Notes: a model not told the origin generated them from the sequence alone. Shown: positions 36,646-45,190, numbered from the stretch's first letter. The stretch is DNA of 64,000 nt from an uncultured Agromyces sp. (GCA_913053875.1 CAJXGN010000013.1:1-64000); one strand, 5' to 3'. Numbers and translations are program-made.

Positions 36646-37830
36646 TCAGCGCGTCGGCGGGGCGAACCCCTTCGCGTCGACGCCGATCGCAGGGCTGACC
36701 AGCCGGCCCATACCGGGCAGGTCGACGACCCGCATCGCCAGGTTGCGCATCCCGATCGCGAAGCGGCTCGACGGCACGAACCACTTGGCGGTCTTGCGCC
36801 CGGCCGCCTGCTTCTCGGTGACCGACGGTCGCACGCGCGCCTCGAAGGCCTGCAGCGCGGCCTCGATCGCGTCCGCACGTCCACCGAGCGCGTCGACGTC
36901 GAGCGCCTCGCCGAGGGCGACGCCGCCGGAGAGCGCGAGGGACGCCCCCTGGCCGGCGACGAGCGACACCGCGTAGGCGCCGTCGCCGATCAGCACGACC
37001 CGGCGGTCGTGCCAGGCCGGCGCCTCGACCTGGGCGACCAAGTCGTAGTACACGTCGTCGACCGGGTCGGCCGCGAGCATCGCCGGCACGAACCCGCCGA
37101 GGTCGCCGAAGCGCTCGCGCAGCGCGGCGAGCGGGTCGGACGGCATCTCGGCCGACTCCTCCTCGAAGACGAAGAACGTCGCGAACAGGCCCGGCTCCAC
37201 CTCGTAGACGCCGGCCATGCGCCCCGGCACGCTCATCATCACGAAGCGGTCGGCGATCGCGTCGTGCACCGCGTCGCTGCGGAAGAACCACGCGGCCGTG
37301 TGCAGGCCGAGCGGGCGCAGGAACTGCTCCTCGGGGCCGAAGACGTGCGCGCGCACGCCGGAGTGGATGCCGTCGGCACCCACCAACAGGTCGGCCTCGA
37401 CGCGCTGGTCGCCGAGCTCGACCGTGACGCCGCCGTCGTGCTGCTCGACACCCGTCACGGTGGTGCCGAAGCGCAGCTCGACGCCCGACGGCAGGGCTTC
37501 GCGGAGCGCGCGCTCGACGTCGCCGCGCAGCAGCGAGAACAGCCGCCCGTCGAGCGCGTCGCGCATGCGGTCGTACCGGAGCCGGGCGTGCGCGCAGCCG
37601 TGCTCGTCGACCCACTCCACCCGATCGACCTCGTGCGCGCGCTCGCGCAGGTCGTCGAGGATGCCGATGCGCTCGGCCGCGTCGTACCCCGGCCCGAAGA
37701 AGTCGATCATGTACCCGCCGTCGCGCAGCTCGTGCGCGTGCTCGACGAGCGTGATCCGCCAGCCGTGGCGCTCGAGCGAGATGGCGGCGGCGAGTCCGGC
37801 GATCCCGGCTCCGCAGATGACGGCGTGCAT
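36646..37830 (-). CDS. FAD-dependent monooxygenase, PHBH/TetX-like fold
   Basis: 394 residues. Class A flavin hydroxylase pattern: FAD-binding G-A-G-I-A-G-L-A-A-A (about 7-16), the D-G motif G-A-D-G-I-H-S-G-V-R (about 153-162), and the second FAD motif G-D-G-A-Y-A-V-S-L-V-A-G-Q-G-A-S-L-A (about 280). The last departs from the usual G-D-A-A-x-x-x-P-P-x-x-G-Q-G: Gly replaces Ala and the prolines are missing. It would hydroxylate a small aromatic or similar substrate using NAD(P)H and oxygen; the substrate is unknown. It resembles TetX-type proteins, but tetracycline modification cannot be claimed. Single gene, convergent with the ppa pair. Confidence 0.8.
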   Translation of the reverse strand: MHAVICGAGIAGLAAAISLERHGWRITLVEHAHELRDGGYMIDFFGPGYDAAERIGILDDLRERAHEVDRVEWVDEHGCAHARLRYDRMRDALDGRLFSLLRGDVERALREALPSGVELRFGTTVTGVEQHDGGVTVELGDQRVEADLLVGADGIHSGVRAHVFGPEEQFLRPLGLHTAAWFFRSDAVHDAIADRFVMMSVPGRMAGVYEVEPGLFATFFVFEEESAEMPSDPLAALRERFGDLGGFVPAMLAADPVDDVYYDLVAQVEAPAWHDRRVVLIGDGAYAVSLVAGQGASLALSGGVALGEALDVDALGGRADAIEAALQAFEARVRPSVTEKQAAGRKTAKWFVPSSRFAIGMRNLAMRVVDLPGMGRLVSPAIGVDAKGFAPPTR

Positions 37831-37878
37831 GCACGGCTCCTCGGGTCGGGTTCGGCGAGCGGATGCCTCGGGGCGAGG

Positions 37879-39261
37879 CTAGCCCAGCGGCACGCCGCGC
37901 GCAGCCATGAACGGCTGCGGGTTGATGCGGTACCCGTTCTGGAAGACCTCGAAGTGCAGGTGGCATCCGGTCGATGCGCCCGTGCTGCCCGCGCTCGCGA
38001 TGTTCTGCCCGACGCTCACGGTCTGCCCGTAGCCGACGAACACCCCGCCGGAGCGGATGTGCGCATAGCCGGTCGAGAAGCCGTTGCCGTGGTCGATCTT
38101 GATGAAGTTGCCGTAGGTGCCCGACCACCCCGCATACACGACCCTGCCGGAGGCTGCGGCGTAGATGGGCGCCGAGCAGCCGGTCGCGAGGTCGGTGCCG
38201 TAGTGGTAGCTGCCCGAGCAGCCGCCCGGGGTGCAGATGCTCGTGCGCGGCCCGTAGTAGCCGCTGATGTACCCGTACGCAGGAACCGCCCAGCCCTGGC
38301 TGCTGGTCGTGCCGCCGGGGAGCCCGCCGCCTCCGCCACCGCCGCCACCGGCGGCCGCAGCAGCAGCCGCAGCAGCAGCGGCCCGTGCGGCCGCGGCGCG
38401 CGCCGCGGCCTCGGCGGCCTTGCGGCGACGCTCCTCCTCTTCCTTCCGCTTGCGCTCGCCCTCCTGGTAGGCGGCGATCGTGGTCGCCTCCTTGTCCTTC
38501 AGGTAGGCGAGCTGCTGCTCGAGCTCGATCTTCTTGTCCTCGGACTCGGCGAGTGCGGCCTCCGCTGCCGCCTGCGCCTCCTGCGCCGCGACGAGCGCCT
38601 CCTCGGCCGCGATCCGCAGCGCCTCGCGCTCGTCGCGTGCGACCGCGGCCTGTTCGCCGAGCGCCTGCGCGGTGTTGGCGGCCTGCTGGGCCTCCTCGTA
38701 CACGCCGGCGGCGCGCTCGACCATCTTGCTCATGTTGCCGAGCTTGGCCAGCAGCTCGTCGGTCTCCTCGGCGGTGCCCGCCTCGAACATGAGGTTGATG
38801 CCGAGGTCGGTGCCGCCCGCGCGATAGAGCTGCGCGGCGAGCTGGCCGGCGTTCTCCTCGGCCTCCGCGGCCTCCGCGGCACTCTCGTCGGCCTGCTGCT
38901 GGATCTCCTCGGCGCGCCGGTTCGCGTCGTCGAACGCCTGCTGCGCCGCGAGCAGTTCGTCGGTGCGCCGCTCGGCCTCGGCGCGGGTCTCGGCCACCCG
39001 GGTCTCGAGTTGCGCGATGAGGTCGGTGATCTCGGAGACCGCCGCGGCGCCCGCTGCGGTGTTGGCCTTGGCCTTCTTCACCTCGTCCCACGTGGGGTAC
39101 TCGGCGGCGGTCGCCGGCGCGGGCGTGGCGATCGACATGGTGGCGACGAGGAGCAGCGCTCCCAGCACGCCGACGGCGCGGCGGACGGCGGGCGCGATCG
39201 CGCGCGCACGGCTCGATCGCCGCGGTGCGACCCCCGTCGCATCCCCCGCCGTGTGGTGCAT
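37879..39261 (-). CDS. Exported M23 peptidase with coiled-coil (EnvC/NlpD-like)
   Basis: 460 residues. A Sec signal peptide (hydrophobic core about 28-45, cleavage near A-T-A-A), a long coiled coil (about 60-280, many Ala/Glu), a striking linker of about eleven Ala then nine Gly (about 295-315), and a LytM/M23 domain (about 330-455). The zinc-binding residues are in H-Y-G-T-D-L and H-L-H-F-E-V. It should cut peptidoglycan cross-bridges, or activate amidases, during growth or division. Upstream is a block of five 9-bp repeats resembling an MtrA site, a known regulator of such genes. Confidence 0.88.
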   Translation of the reverse strand: MHHTAGDATGVAPRRSSRARAIAPAVRRAVGVLGALLLVATMSIATPAPATAAEYPTWDEVKKAKANTAAGAAAVSEITDLIAQLETRVAETRAEAERRTDELLAAQQAFDDANRRAEEIQQQADESAAEAAEAEENAGQLAAQLYRAGGTDLGINLMFEAGTAEETDELLAKLGNMSKMVERAAGVYEEAQQAANTAQALGEQAAVARDEREALRIAAEEALVAAQEAQAAAEAALAESEDKKIELEQQLAYLKDKEATTIAAYQEGERKRKEEEERRRKAAEAAARAAAARAAAAAAAAAAAGGGGGGGGGLPGGTTSSQGWAVPAYGYISGYYGPRTSICTPGGCSGSYHYGTDLATGCSAPIYAAASGRVVYAGWSGTYGNFIKIDHGNGFSTGYAHIRSGGVFVGYGQTVSVGQNIASAGSTGASTGCHLHFEVFQNGYRINPQPFMAARGVPLG

Positions 39262-39291
39262 GGCTCCCCGCTCCCGCCGTCTGGCCGGTTG

Positions 39292-39336
39292 GTCACGTTC
39301 GTCACATCTGTCACATACGCAACATCAGCCACAGTA
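39292..39336. promoter_or_regulatory. Five tandem 9-bp repeats, MtrA-like site
   Basis: GTCACGTTC, GTCACATCT, GTCACATAC, GCAACATCA and GCCACAGTA follow one another without gaps. The first three match the GTCACA core of the direct repeats reported for the mycobacterial response regulator MtrA. The block lies 31-75 bp upstream of the M23 peptidase start. Confidence 0.5.
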
Positions 39337-39482
39337 ACAACGGACCGTGCGATCCTCGGTATTGACGGCCGACGTGGTGCTCGGCTCCCGGACGAGGGAC
39401 GTGCCGAGCGTGACGCTACCGGCGAGCCCGCCGGCAGCCCGGAGCGTCGTCGGCACGTCGCAGGATCGGTTCCGGCCCCGTT

Positions 39483-39511
39483 TTGGAATCTGGCGGATGT
39501 GCACGTATGCT
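39483..39511 (+). promoter_or_regulatory. Promoter of the tRNA-Glu/Asp/Phe cluster
   Basis: TTGGAA (39483-39488), a 17-bp spacer and TATGCT (39506-39511) form a near-consensus SigA promoter; the start would be near 39518, 27 bp before tRNA-Glu. Confidence 0.6.
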
Positions 39512-39544
39512 TGGCTGTCGGCGGTCGTGCCCAGCACGACACCC

Positions 39545-39617
39545 GGCCCCATCGTTTAGCGGCCTAGGACACCGCCCTTTCACGGCGGCAGCACGGGTTC
39601 GAATCCCGTTGGGGTCA
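39545..39617 (+). tRNA. tRNA-Glu(UUC)
   Basis: Acceptor GGCCCCA with TGGGGTC, discriminator A, anticodon loop CTTTCAC (TTC), T-loop TTCGAAT. 73 nt, CCA not encoded. First of three tRNAs in a row. Confidence 0.93.
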
Positions 39618-39648
39618 CGCTGAACGAAGGATACAATTTCATACGCAA

Positions 39649-39722
39649 GGCCCTGTGGCGCAGTTGGTTAGCGTGCCGCCCTGTCACGGCGGAGGTCGCG
39701 GGTTCAAGTCCCGTCAGGGTCG
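39649..39722 (+). tRNA. tRNA-Asp(GUC)
   Basis: Acceptor GGCCCTG with CAGGGTC, discriminator G, anticodon loop CTGTCAC (GTC), T-loop TTCAAGT. 74 nt, CCA not encoded. It lies 31 bp after tRNA-Glu, so the two are likely co-transcribed. Confidence 0.93.
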
Positions 39723-39730
39723 CTTCGGTC

Positions 39731-39753
39731 ATGGGCTCTCCTCGAGAGCCCAT
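39731..39753 (+). terminator. Hairpin after tRNA-Asp
   Basis: ATGGGCTCTC (39731-39740) pairs with GAGAGCCCAT (39744-39753) around a 3-base loop. A second hairpin, GGGGCATC/GATGCCCC (39762-39781), follows. Confidence 0.65.
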
Positions 39754-39807
39754 TGCCGTATGGGGCATCATCGGATGCCCCGTCTGTTCGCATCTTCGGA
39801 TGCACCA

Positions 39808-39883
39808 GGCTCTGTAGCTCAGTTGGTAGAGCGCACGACTGAAAATCGTGAGGTCACGGGATCGACGCCCGTCGGAGCCACCA
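39808..39883 (+). tRNA. tRNA-Phe(GAA)
   Basis: Acceptor GGCTCTG with CGGAGCC, discriminator A and encoded CCA; anticodon loop CTGAAAA (GAA). The T-loop reads ATCGACG, so position 54 is A where nearly all elongator tRNAs have T. 76 nt with CCA. Confidence 0.92.
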
Positions 39884-39887
39884 GAGA

Positions 39888-39911
39888 GAAGCCCGGGTTC
39901 GCCCGGGCTTC
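39888..39911 (+). terminator. Terminator after tRNA-Phe
   Basis: GAAGCCCGGG, loop TTCG, CCCGGGCTTC, then TTCG: a perfect 10-bp stem with a stable tetraloop, 5 bases beyond the tRNA. Confidence 0.8.
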
Positions 39912-39961
39912 TTCGCGTTTCCGGCCGCGTGCGCCCGGAGCATCCGCTCGCCGCGAGCCCC

Positions 39962-41341
39962 TCAGCACTCGATGACGTTGACGGCGAGGCCGCCGAGCGA
40001 GGTCTCCTTGTACTTGCGCTTCATGTCGGCGCCGGTCTCGCGCATGGTCGCGATGGCCTGGTCGAGCGAGACGTGATGCGAACCGTCGCCGTGCATCGCG
40101 ATGCGGGCGGCGTTGATGGCCTTGCTGCTCGCGATGGCGTTGCGCTCGATGCACGGGATCTGCACGAGCCCGCCCACGGGGTCGCAGGTGAGGCCGAGGT
40201 GGTGCTCGATGCCGATCTCCGCCGCGTTCTCCACCTGCTCGGGTGAGCCGCCGATGAGCGCGCAGAGCCCGGCGGCGGCCATCGAGCAGGCCGACCCGAC
40301 CTCGCCCTGGCAGCCGACCTCGGCGCCCGAGATGGAGGCGTTGCGCTTGCACAGGATGCCGATCGCGGCGGCCGTCAGGAGGAACCGCACGACCGCGTCG
40401 TCGTCGAGCTCGCGGACGAACCGGTCGGCGTAGTGCAGCACCGCCGGCACGATGCCCGCCGCGCCGTTCGTGGGTGCGGTCACGACCCGGCCACCGGCGG
40501 CGTTCTCCTCGTTCACCGCGAGCGCGTAGAGGTTGACCCAGTCCATGGCGCGCATGGCGTCGCCGTCGTCGGCCGTGGCGTCGAGCTTCCGGAACAGGCC
40601 CGGGGCGCGGCGACGCACCCGCAGCGATCCCGGCAGGAGCTCGTCGTCGCTCGTGCAGCCGTTCTCGACGCACTCGCGCATGACCCGCCAGATGCGCAGG
40701 AGCTCGGCACGCGTCTCCGTCTCGGGCCGCCACGCGGCCTCGTTCGCGAGCATGACGCCGGCGATGTCGATCCGTTCGCGGCGGCAGTGCTCGAGCAGCT
40801 CGGCCGCACTCGCGAACGGGAACGGCAGGACCAGCGCCTGCTCGAAGACGGCCGGATGCCCGTTCAGGTCGTCCGCCACGAACCCGCCGCCGACCGAGTA
40901 GTAGGTCGCCGTGCGGATGCTGCCGCCGCCGGCGTCGAACGCCGCGAACGTCATGCCGTTCGGGTGGCCGGGCAGGCGCTTCCGCAGGTGCAGCACGACG
41001 TCGTCGGCCGGGTGGAACGGGATCTCCCGGGTGCCGCCCAGGCGCAGCACGCCCTCCTCGGCGACGCGGGCGACCCGCTCGCCGACGCCCGAGGTGTCGA
41101 CCGTCTCCGGGTGCTCGCCGAGCAGGCCGAGGACGACCGCGGCATCCGACCCGTGCCCCCTGCCCGTCGCGCCGAGCGACCCGTACAGCTCGACCCGCAC
41201 CCGGCCCACGTCGGCGAGGCGCCCGTCGGCAGCGAGCGCGTCGACGAACCGGCGCGCTGCACGCATCGGCCCGACCGTGTGCGACGACGACGGTCCGATG
41301 CCGATCGAGAACATGTCGAGGGCGCTCAGCACGGTGCGCAC
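39962..41341 (-). CDS. sdaA: L-serine ammonia-lyase, iron-sulfur type
   Basis: About 459 residues. It splits serine into pyruvate and ammonia. The N-terminal domain has the serine-binding [14 protein letters not shown] (about residue 20); the C-terminal domain has the [4Fe-4S] cysteines in [24 protein letters not shown] and [12 protein letters not shown] start at 41341 or 41332 gives the usual N-terminus; neither has a clear ribosome binding site. It is preceded by a tandem glycine riboswitch. Confidence 0.92.
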   Translation of the reverse strand: MRTVLSALDMFSIGIGPSSSHTVGPMRAARRFVDALAADGRLADVGRVRVELYGSLGATGRGHGSDAAVVLGLLGEHPETVDTSGVGERVARVAEEGVLRLGGTREIPFHPADDVVLHLRKRLPGHPNGMTFAAFDAGGGSIRTATYYSVGGGFVADDLNGHPAVFEQALVLPFPFASAAELLEHCRRERIDIAGVMLANEAAWRPETETRAELLRIWRVMRECVENGCTSDDELLPGSLRVRRRAPGLFRKLDATADDGDAMRAMDWVNLYALAVNEENAAGGRVVTAPTNGAAGIVPAVLHYADRFVRELDDDAVVRFLLTAAAIGILCKRNASISGAEVGCQGEVGSACSMAAAGLCALIGGSPEQVENAAEIGIEHHLGLTCDPVGGLVQIPCIERNAIASSKAINAARIAMHGDGSHHVSLDQAIATMRETGADMKRKYKETSLGGLAVNVIEC

Positions 41342-41445
41342 CCGGCGATGAAGGGTGCGGATGCCCGTGGCATCCGCTCGGGTGCGGTGCACGTGGTGCA
41401 GGTCATCGGAACTCCCAGGTCGTGGTCGGCGCGTGCCGACGTCGG

Positions 41446-41639
41446 GTGGTTCCTCCCCGCTCTGTCGATGACCTGAGAGATTCGCGCGGCTCGCGCCGCC
41501 TTGCCCCGTCGGTGAGCCGGCCGTGGCCGACTGCTTTCCAGAGTTCCCTGTCGTGGCGGTGCGGGTGCCTGAGAGATTCCCGGGGAGGGACTTGCTCCTA
41601 CGGCGCCGCCCGGCTTCCCGGGCGAGCTCTCCCGCCACG
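41446..41639 (-). promoter_or_regulatory. Tandem glycine riboswitch upstream of sdaA
   Basis: On the minus strand two aptamers follow each other. The first, closed by CGTGGCGG/CCGCCACG, has GGGAGAG, GGCGCCGTAGGAGCAA and ATCTCTCAGGC. The second has AACTCTGGAAAG, CACCGACGGGGCAAG and ATCTCTCAGGT. These are the conserved pieces of the cooperative glycine riboswitch. About 105-115 bases remain before the start codon for the expression platform. Glycine binding would switch serine breakdown on; the sign of control is inferred. Confidence 0.85.
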
Positions 41640-41710
41640 ATGCGGGTGTTCAGTTGCTGGTCGTCACGCTAACACGGCGGCGCTACGGCGATGTCACGTC
41701 GGCCGGCCGC

Positions 41711-42535
41711 TCAGAGCACGACGTCGTCGAACGACTCGAGGCGGATGCGACGGGGCCGGAGCGCCGGCGCACCGAGCACGTCGGCCCCGACCAGGTCGCC
41801 GAGGTCGACCCCCGCGACGGCGGCCACGTCGGCGACCGGCACCTGGAACGTGCGGAACGGGCCGAGCGGCGGCACCGCGTCGCCGACCAGGCCCATCCGC
41901 CGCGCGAGTTCGTCGGCGCTCAGCTGGGGCGTCTGGTCGAGCAGGAACGCGGCCGAGACGAGCGCGCCGCCCGACACCCAAGCGACGACCTTCCAGAACG
42001 ACAGCGGCACGCGGATGCCCCGGTACTCCGGATCGGTCGGGCGCAGCACCGGCGCGGTGAACACGCTGATGCGGGCATCCGTCGCCTCGGCGAAGGCGAG
42101 CACGTGGTCCTCGAGGCCGAGCCAGAGCTCGCGCGACTGGTTGAAGCCGCTCGCCTGCGGGGCGGCGTTCGGGTACGTGAACGTGTCGGCGTTCGCCTGC
42201 GCGGCCACGTCGGGCGCGCCCCAGACCGGGTCGCGCCGGCGCACGAGGTGCCCGCGGTCGAGGTCGTTGCGCAGGTACACCTCGGGGCCGGCCTGCGCCG
42301 AGGCGGGCACGCGGTCGTCGAGCCGCCAGTCGTCGTCGCGCGGCAGGTCCAGCAGCGACGAGCCGTCGACGTTCGCGCCCGTGACAGCGGCGAACCGGCG
42401 CACGGTGTCGAGCAGCACGCTGAAGTGCGTCGAGTCGAGCACGACGTGCCGCCCCGGCGGGGCATCCGTCACCTGCGGCAACGGCACGGCGACACCGAGG
42501 AAGTCCTCGTCGTAGCCCGCGCCGATCTCCCCCAT
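41711..42535 (-). CDS. DNA/RNA non-specific endonuclease, NucA-like
   Basis: 274 residues, His-Me-finger nuclease. The catalytic D-R-G-H-L (about 99-103) and the metal-binding Asn in T-Y-P-N-A-A-P-Q...F-N-Q-S...W-L-G-L-E are all present. No signal peptide is seen, so the enzyme appears to be cytoplasmic, unusual for a potent nuclease. The ATG at 42535 starts 11 bases after the stop of the alarmone synthetase gene, so the two form an operon. DNA turnover or stress-triggered cleavage are both possible. Confidence 0.82.
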   Translation of the reverse strand: MGEIGAGYDEDFLGVAVPLPQVTDAPPGRHVVLDSTHFSVLLDTVRRFAAVTGANVDGSSLLDLPRDDDWRLDDRVPASAQAGPEVYLRNDLDRGHLVRRRDPVWGAPDVAAQANADTFTYPNAAPQASGFNQSRELWLGLEDHVLAFAEATDARISVFTAPVLRPTDPEYRGIRVPLSFWKVVAWVSGGALVSAAFLLDQTPQLSADELARRMGLVGDAVPPLGPFRTFQVPVADVAAVAGVDLGDLVGADVLGAPALRPRRIRLESFDDVVL

Positions 42536-42546
42536 CGTGCGGGCCC

Positions 42547-43374
42547 TCAGACCCGTCGGGTGCGGAGCCGGTAGTCGTGCAGCGCGCGCACCGCGTGGTC
42601 GCCCGGCTGCACGTCGGCGAGCGCCTGGCCCGCGGCATCCGGCACCGGCTCCTCGGGCACGACCTGGGCGACCGCGCCCGTCGCACCGGAACCGTGCACC
42701 TCGTGGTGCAGCCGCTCCATGTCGGCGTCGAGCTGCGCGGCCGTCACGGCGGCCTGCTTGAGGCCGTCGAGCAGCTCGGCGGGCACCTGCGCGTCGTACT
42801 TGTAGTAGATCTTGTGCTCGAGGCTGGCCCAGAAGTCCATGGCGATCGTGCGGAACTGCACCTCGACGAGCACCGGCACGATGCCGTCGGAGAGGAAGAT
42901 GGGCACCTCGATGATGGCGTGAAGGCTCTGGTAGCCGTTGTCCTTGGGCTCGGCGATGTAGTCCTTCACGCGCACGACCCGCACGTCGGACTGGCTGGTG
43001 AGCACGTCGAAGACGCGGTAGACGTCGGAGACGAAGCTGCAGGTCACGCGCACGCCGGCGATGTCGGTGATCTGCTCGCGGATGGCCTCGAAGCTCGGCT
43101 CGACGCCCTTGCGCTGGATCTTCTCGACGATCGAGTCGGCCGACTTCAGCCGGCTCGAGATGTGCTCGATCGGGTTGCCGCGGTCGGAGGCGGCGAAGTC
43201 CTCGCGCAGGATCGACAGCTTCGTGACGATCTCGTCGATGCCGAACTTGTAGCGCTGGAGGAAGCGCACGAACTCGTCCTGCAGCGCGCGCAGGGCCTGG
43301 AGCCCCTGGTCGTCGACGCCGTCGAACGCGGCTGCGGCACTGTCGAGGTCGGGTCCCGGGGTCGTTGGGGTCAC
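42547..43374 (-). CDS. Small alarmone synthetase (RelA/SpoT domain, RelQ-like)
   Basis: 275 residues. It makes (p)ppGpp from GTP/GDP and ATP. The synthetase core is complete: K-S-A-D-S-I-V-E-K-I (about 77), D-I-A-G-V-R-V-T-C (about 104), the catalytic E-V-Q-F-R-T (about 165), D-N-G-Y-Q-S-L-H, and D-F-W-A-S-L-E-H-K-I-Y-Y-K-Y. There is no hydrolase, TGS or ACT domain. The C-terminal 60 residues are low complexity. The GTG start lies 6 bases after TAGGTT, indicating a leaderless mRNA. Co-transcribed with the nuclease gene. Confidence 0.9.
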   Translation of the reverse strand: MTPTTPGPDLDSAAAAFDGVDDQGLQALRALQDEFVRFLQRYKFGIDEIVTKLSILREDFAASDRGNPIEHISSRLKSADSIVEKIQRKGVEPSFEAIREQITDIAGVRVTCSFVSDVYRVFDVLTSQSDVRVVRVKDYIAEPKDNGYQSLHAIIEVPIFLSDGIVPVLVEVQFRTIAMDFWASLEHKIYYKYDAQVPAELLDGLKQAAVTAAQLDADMERLHHEVHGSGATGAVAQVVPEEPVPDAAGQALADVQPGDHAVRALHDYRLRTRRV

Positions 43375-43524
43375 GCGACGAACCTACGTGGGCTGTCTCT
43401 GGATCCGCTGTGCACACGCGATGAACCGTCGTGATAGGGCGACGGATGCCCCTGGGCCGACCGCGCCCGGGTCGCCTCGTTCGCGTGCGCGGGCGCCCGT
43501 CGCGCGCGTGCGAGACTGAGCGCC

Positions 43525-44496
43525 ATGCGTGCAGTCCTCGCCGTGCTCGCGGCGGCCGTGTGCTTCGGCACCACCGGCACGGCACAGGCCCTCGGGCCGG
43601 AGGCCGATCCGCTCTCGCTGGGCGCGGCCCGCATCCTCATCGGCGGCGGCGCACTCGCACTGATCGCCCTCGTGCTGGCCCGGCGCCGGCCGCGCGACCA
43701 CGACGCGCTCGTGCCCGAGATGCCCGTACTCGACGGCGCGCCCACCGGTTCCGCGCCGACGACCGACGCGCGCCGCGCGCGCCTCGTCTCGGCGGCCATC
43801 GTCGTGGCGGGCGCCATCGGCGTGCTCGCCTACCAGCCCGCGTTCTTCGCCGGCACCGAGCGCAACGGCGTCGCGGTCGGCACGGTCGTCGCCCTCGGTT
43901 CGGCGCCCGTGCTGACGGGCCTGCTCGAGTGGGCGATCCGCGGGCACCGGCCGTCGGGCCGCTGGGCGCTCTCGACCGTCGTCGCGACGGCGGGCATCGC
44001 GACCCTCGGCCTCGCGAGCGGCGACGCCGAGCACGCGATCGACCCGCTCGGCCTCGCCGCGTCGCTCGGCGCCGGCCTCTCCTACGCGGTCTACGCGCTC
44101 GCGAGCAAGGGCCTGCTCGAGCGCGGCTGGTCGGGATCGGGCGCGATGGGTGCGCTCTTCGGCCTGGCCGCGGTCGTGAGCCTGCCGCTGCTGCTCGCGA
44201 CGGATGCCTCGTGGCTCGCCACGCCGGACGGGCTCGTGATGGGACTCTGGCTGGGCCTGGTCACCACGACCCTCGCGTACCTGCTATTCGCGGCCGGCCT
44301 CCGGCACCTCACGGCCGCGACCGTGTCGACGCTGACGCTCGCCGAGCCGCTGACCGCGACCCTCCTCGGGCTGTTCCTGCTCGGCGAGCAGCTGCCGCTG
44401 GGCGCGGCCATCGGGCTCGCGGTGCTGGCCGCGGGGCTCGCGATCCTCGCCCTGCCGGTCAGGCGCCGAGGAGTGCGGCCTCCAGCGCAGCGGTGA
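43525..44496 (+). CDS. EamA-family (DMT) transporter
   Basis: 323 residues with ten hydrophobic helices arranged as two EamA repeats (about 1-150 and 160-310). The loop between helices 2 and 3 is enlarged and polar (about 52-87). Typical features are the start C-F-G-T-T-G-T-A-Q-A-L and the second repeat's T-L-A-Y-L-L-F-A-A-G-L and L-T-L-A-E-P-L-T-A. Members export amino acids or metabolites; the substrate is unknown. The 3' end overlaps the convergent hydrolase gene by 38 bp. Confidence 0.85.
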   Translation: MRAVLAVLAAAVCFGTTGTAQALGPEADPLSLGAARILIGGGALALIALVLARRRPRDHDALVPEMPVLDGAPTGSAPTTDARRARLVSAAIVVAGAIGVLAYQPAFFAGTERNGVAVGTVVALGSAPVLTGLLEWAIRGHRPSGRWALSTVVATAGIATLGLASGDAEHAIDPLGLAASLGAGLSYAVYALASKGLLERGWSGSGAMGALFGLAAVVSLPLLLATDASWLATPDGLVMGLWLGLVTTTLAYLLFAAGLRHLTAATVSTLTLAEPLTATLLGLFLLGEQLPLGAAIGLAVLAAGLAILALPVRRRGVRPPAQR

Positions 44497-45190
44497 TGTC
44501 CGCGAGCGACTCCTCCCGCGGCATGGTCGACTCGCCGTCGCCCGGCTGCACCCCGTAGTCGCCGAAGTCGGCGTGGTTCGCGCCCTCGAGCTCGACGAAC
44601 ACCGCGTCGGCGGGCAGCAGGTGCGCGTTCGACGTGACGTCGTCGGGCGTCGTGAGCCCGTCGTTCGAGCCGCTGATGCTGAGCACGTCGAGGCCCGAGT
44701 CGGCCAGGTCGTTCGCGCAGTAGCTGCCGAAGAGCACGAGCCCCGACGCATCCGATTCGGGGTCGCCTGCGAGCATGCAGGCGCGCACGCCGCCGAGCGA
44801 GTGCCCGCCGACCCACCACTCGTCGACGTCGGGCGCCGCCGCCGTGAACGCGTCGAGGCTGCGGACGTCGAAGAAGGCGAGGTTCAGGGTCGGCTTCGTG
44901 ATGACCACCGTGGCGCCGGCGTCGACGACACCGGAGAGCACGCGCAGGTAGGCGTACGGGTCGACCCTCGCGCCGGGGACGAACACCAGTCCGGTGCCCG
45001 ATCCGCCGTCGACCGGCCGCATGACGACCGACTCGGGCGTCGAGGTGATCTCGATCGCGGGGTCGCGCCACGCCTCGAGCGCCGCCTCGCGCTCGCCCTG
45101 GAAGACGGTCTGGGTCCACATCACGAAGCCCAGCACGAGCAGCAGGAGCACCGCGACCGCCGCGGCGATCCAGCCGAGCGCGCGCCTCAT
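44459..45190 (-). CDS. Membrane-anchored alpha/beta hydrolase
   Basis: 243 residues. One N-terminal membrane helix (about 5-24), then an alpha/beta-hydrolase fold: nucleophile Ser in G-G-H-S-L-G-G (about 125), Asp in I-S-G-S-N-D-G-L-T (about 178) and His in E-G-A-N-H-A-D-F-G (about 207). The active site would face the outside. The family includes esterases and lipases. Its ATG overlaps the stop of the peptidase gene (ATGA), so the two are coupled. Confidence 0.82.
   Translation of the reverse strand: MRRALGWIAAAVAVLLLLVLGFVMWTQTVFQGEREAALEAWRDPAIEITSTPESVVMRPVDGGSGTGLVFVPGARVDPYAYLRVLSGVVDAGATVVITKPTLNLAFFDVRSLDAFTAAAPDVDEWWVGGHSLGGVRACMLAGDPESDASGLVLFGSYCANDLADSGLDVLSISGSNDGLTTPDDVTSNAHLLPADAVFVELEGANHADFGDYGVQPGDGESTMPREESLADITAALEAALLGA

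Noticed and set aside
36646..37830. Tetracycline-inactivating TetX
   Set aside because: The fold is shared by many flavin hydroxylases, and the second FAD motif differs from the usual form; the substrate cannot be assigned.
43436..43524. Possible small RNA in the gap before the EamA transporter
   Set aside because: Only a GC-rich stretch with CGGATGCC and short self-complementary pieces; no promoter-terminator pair.
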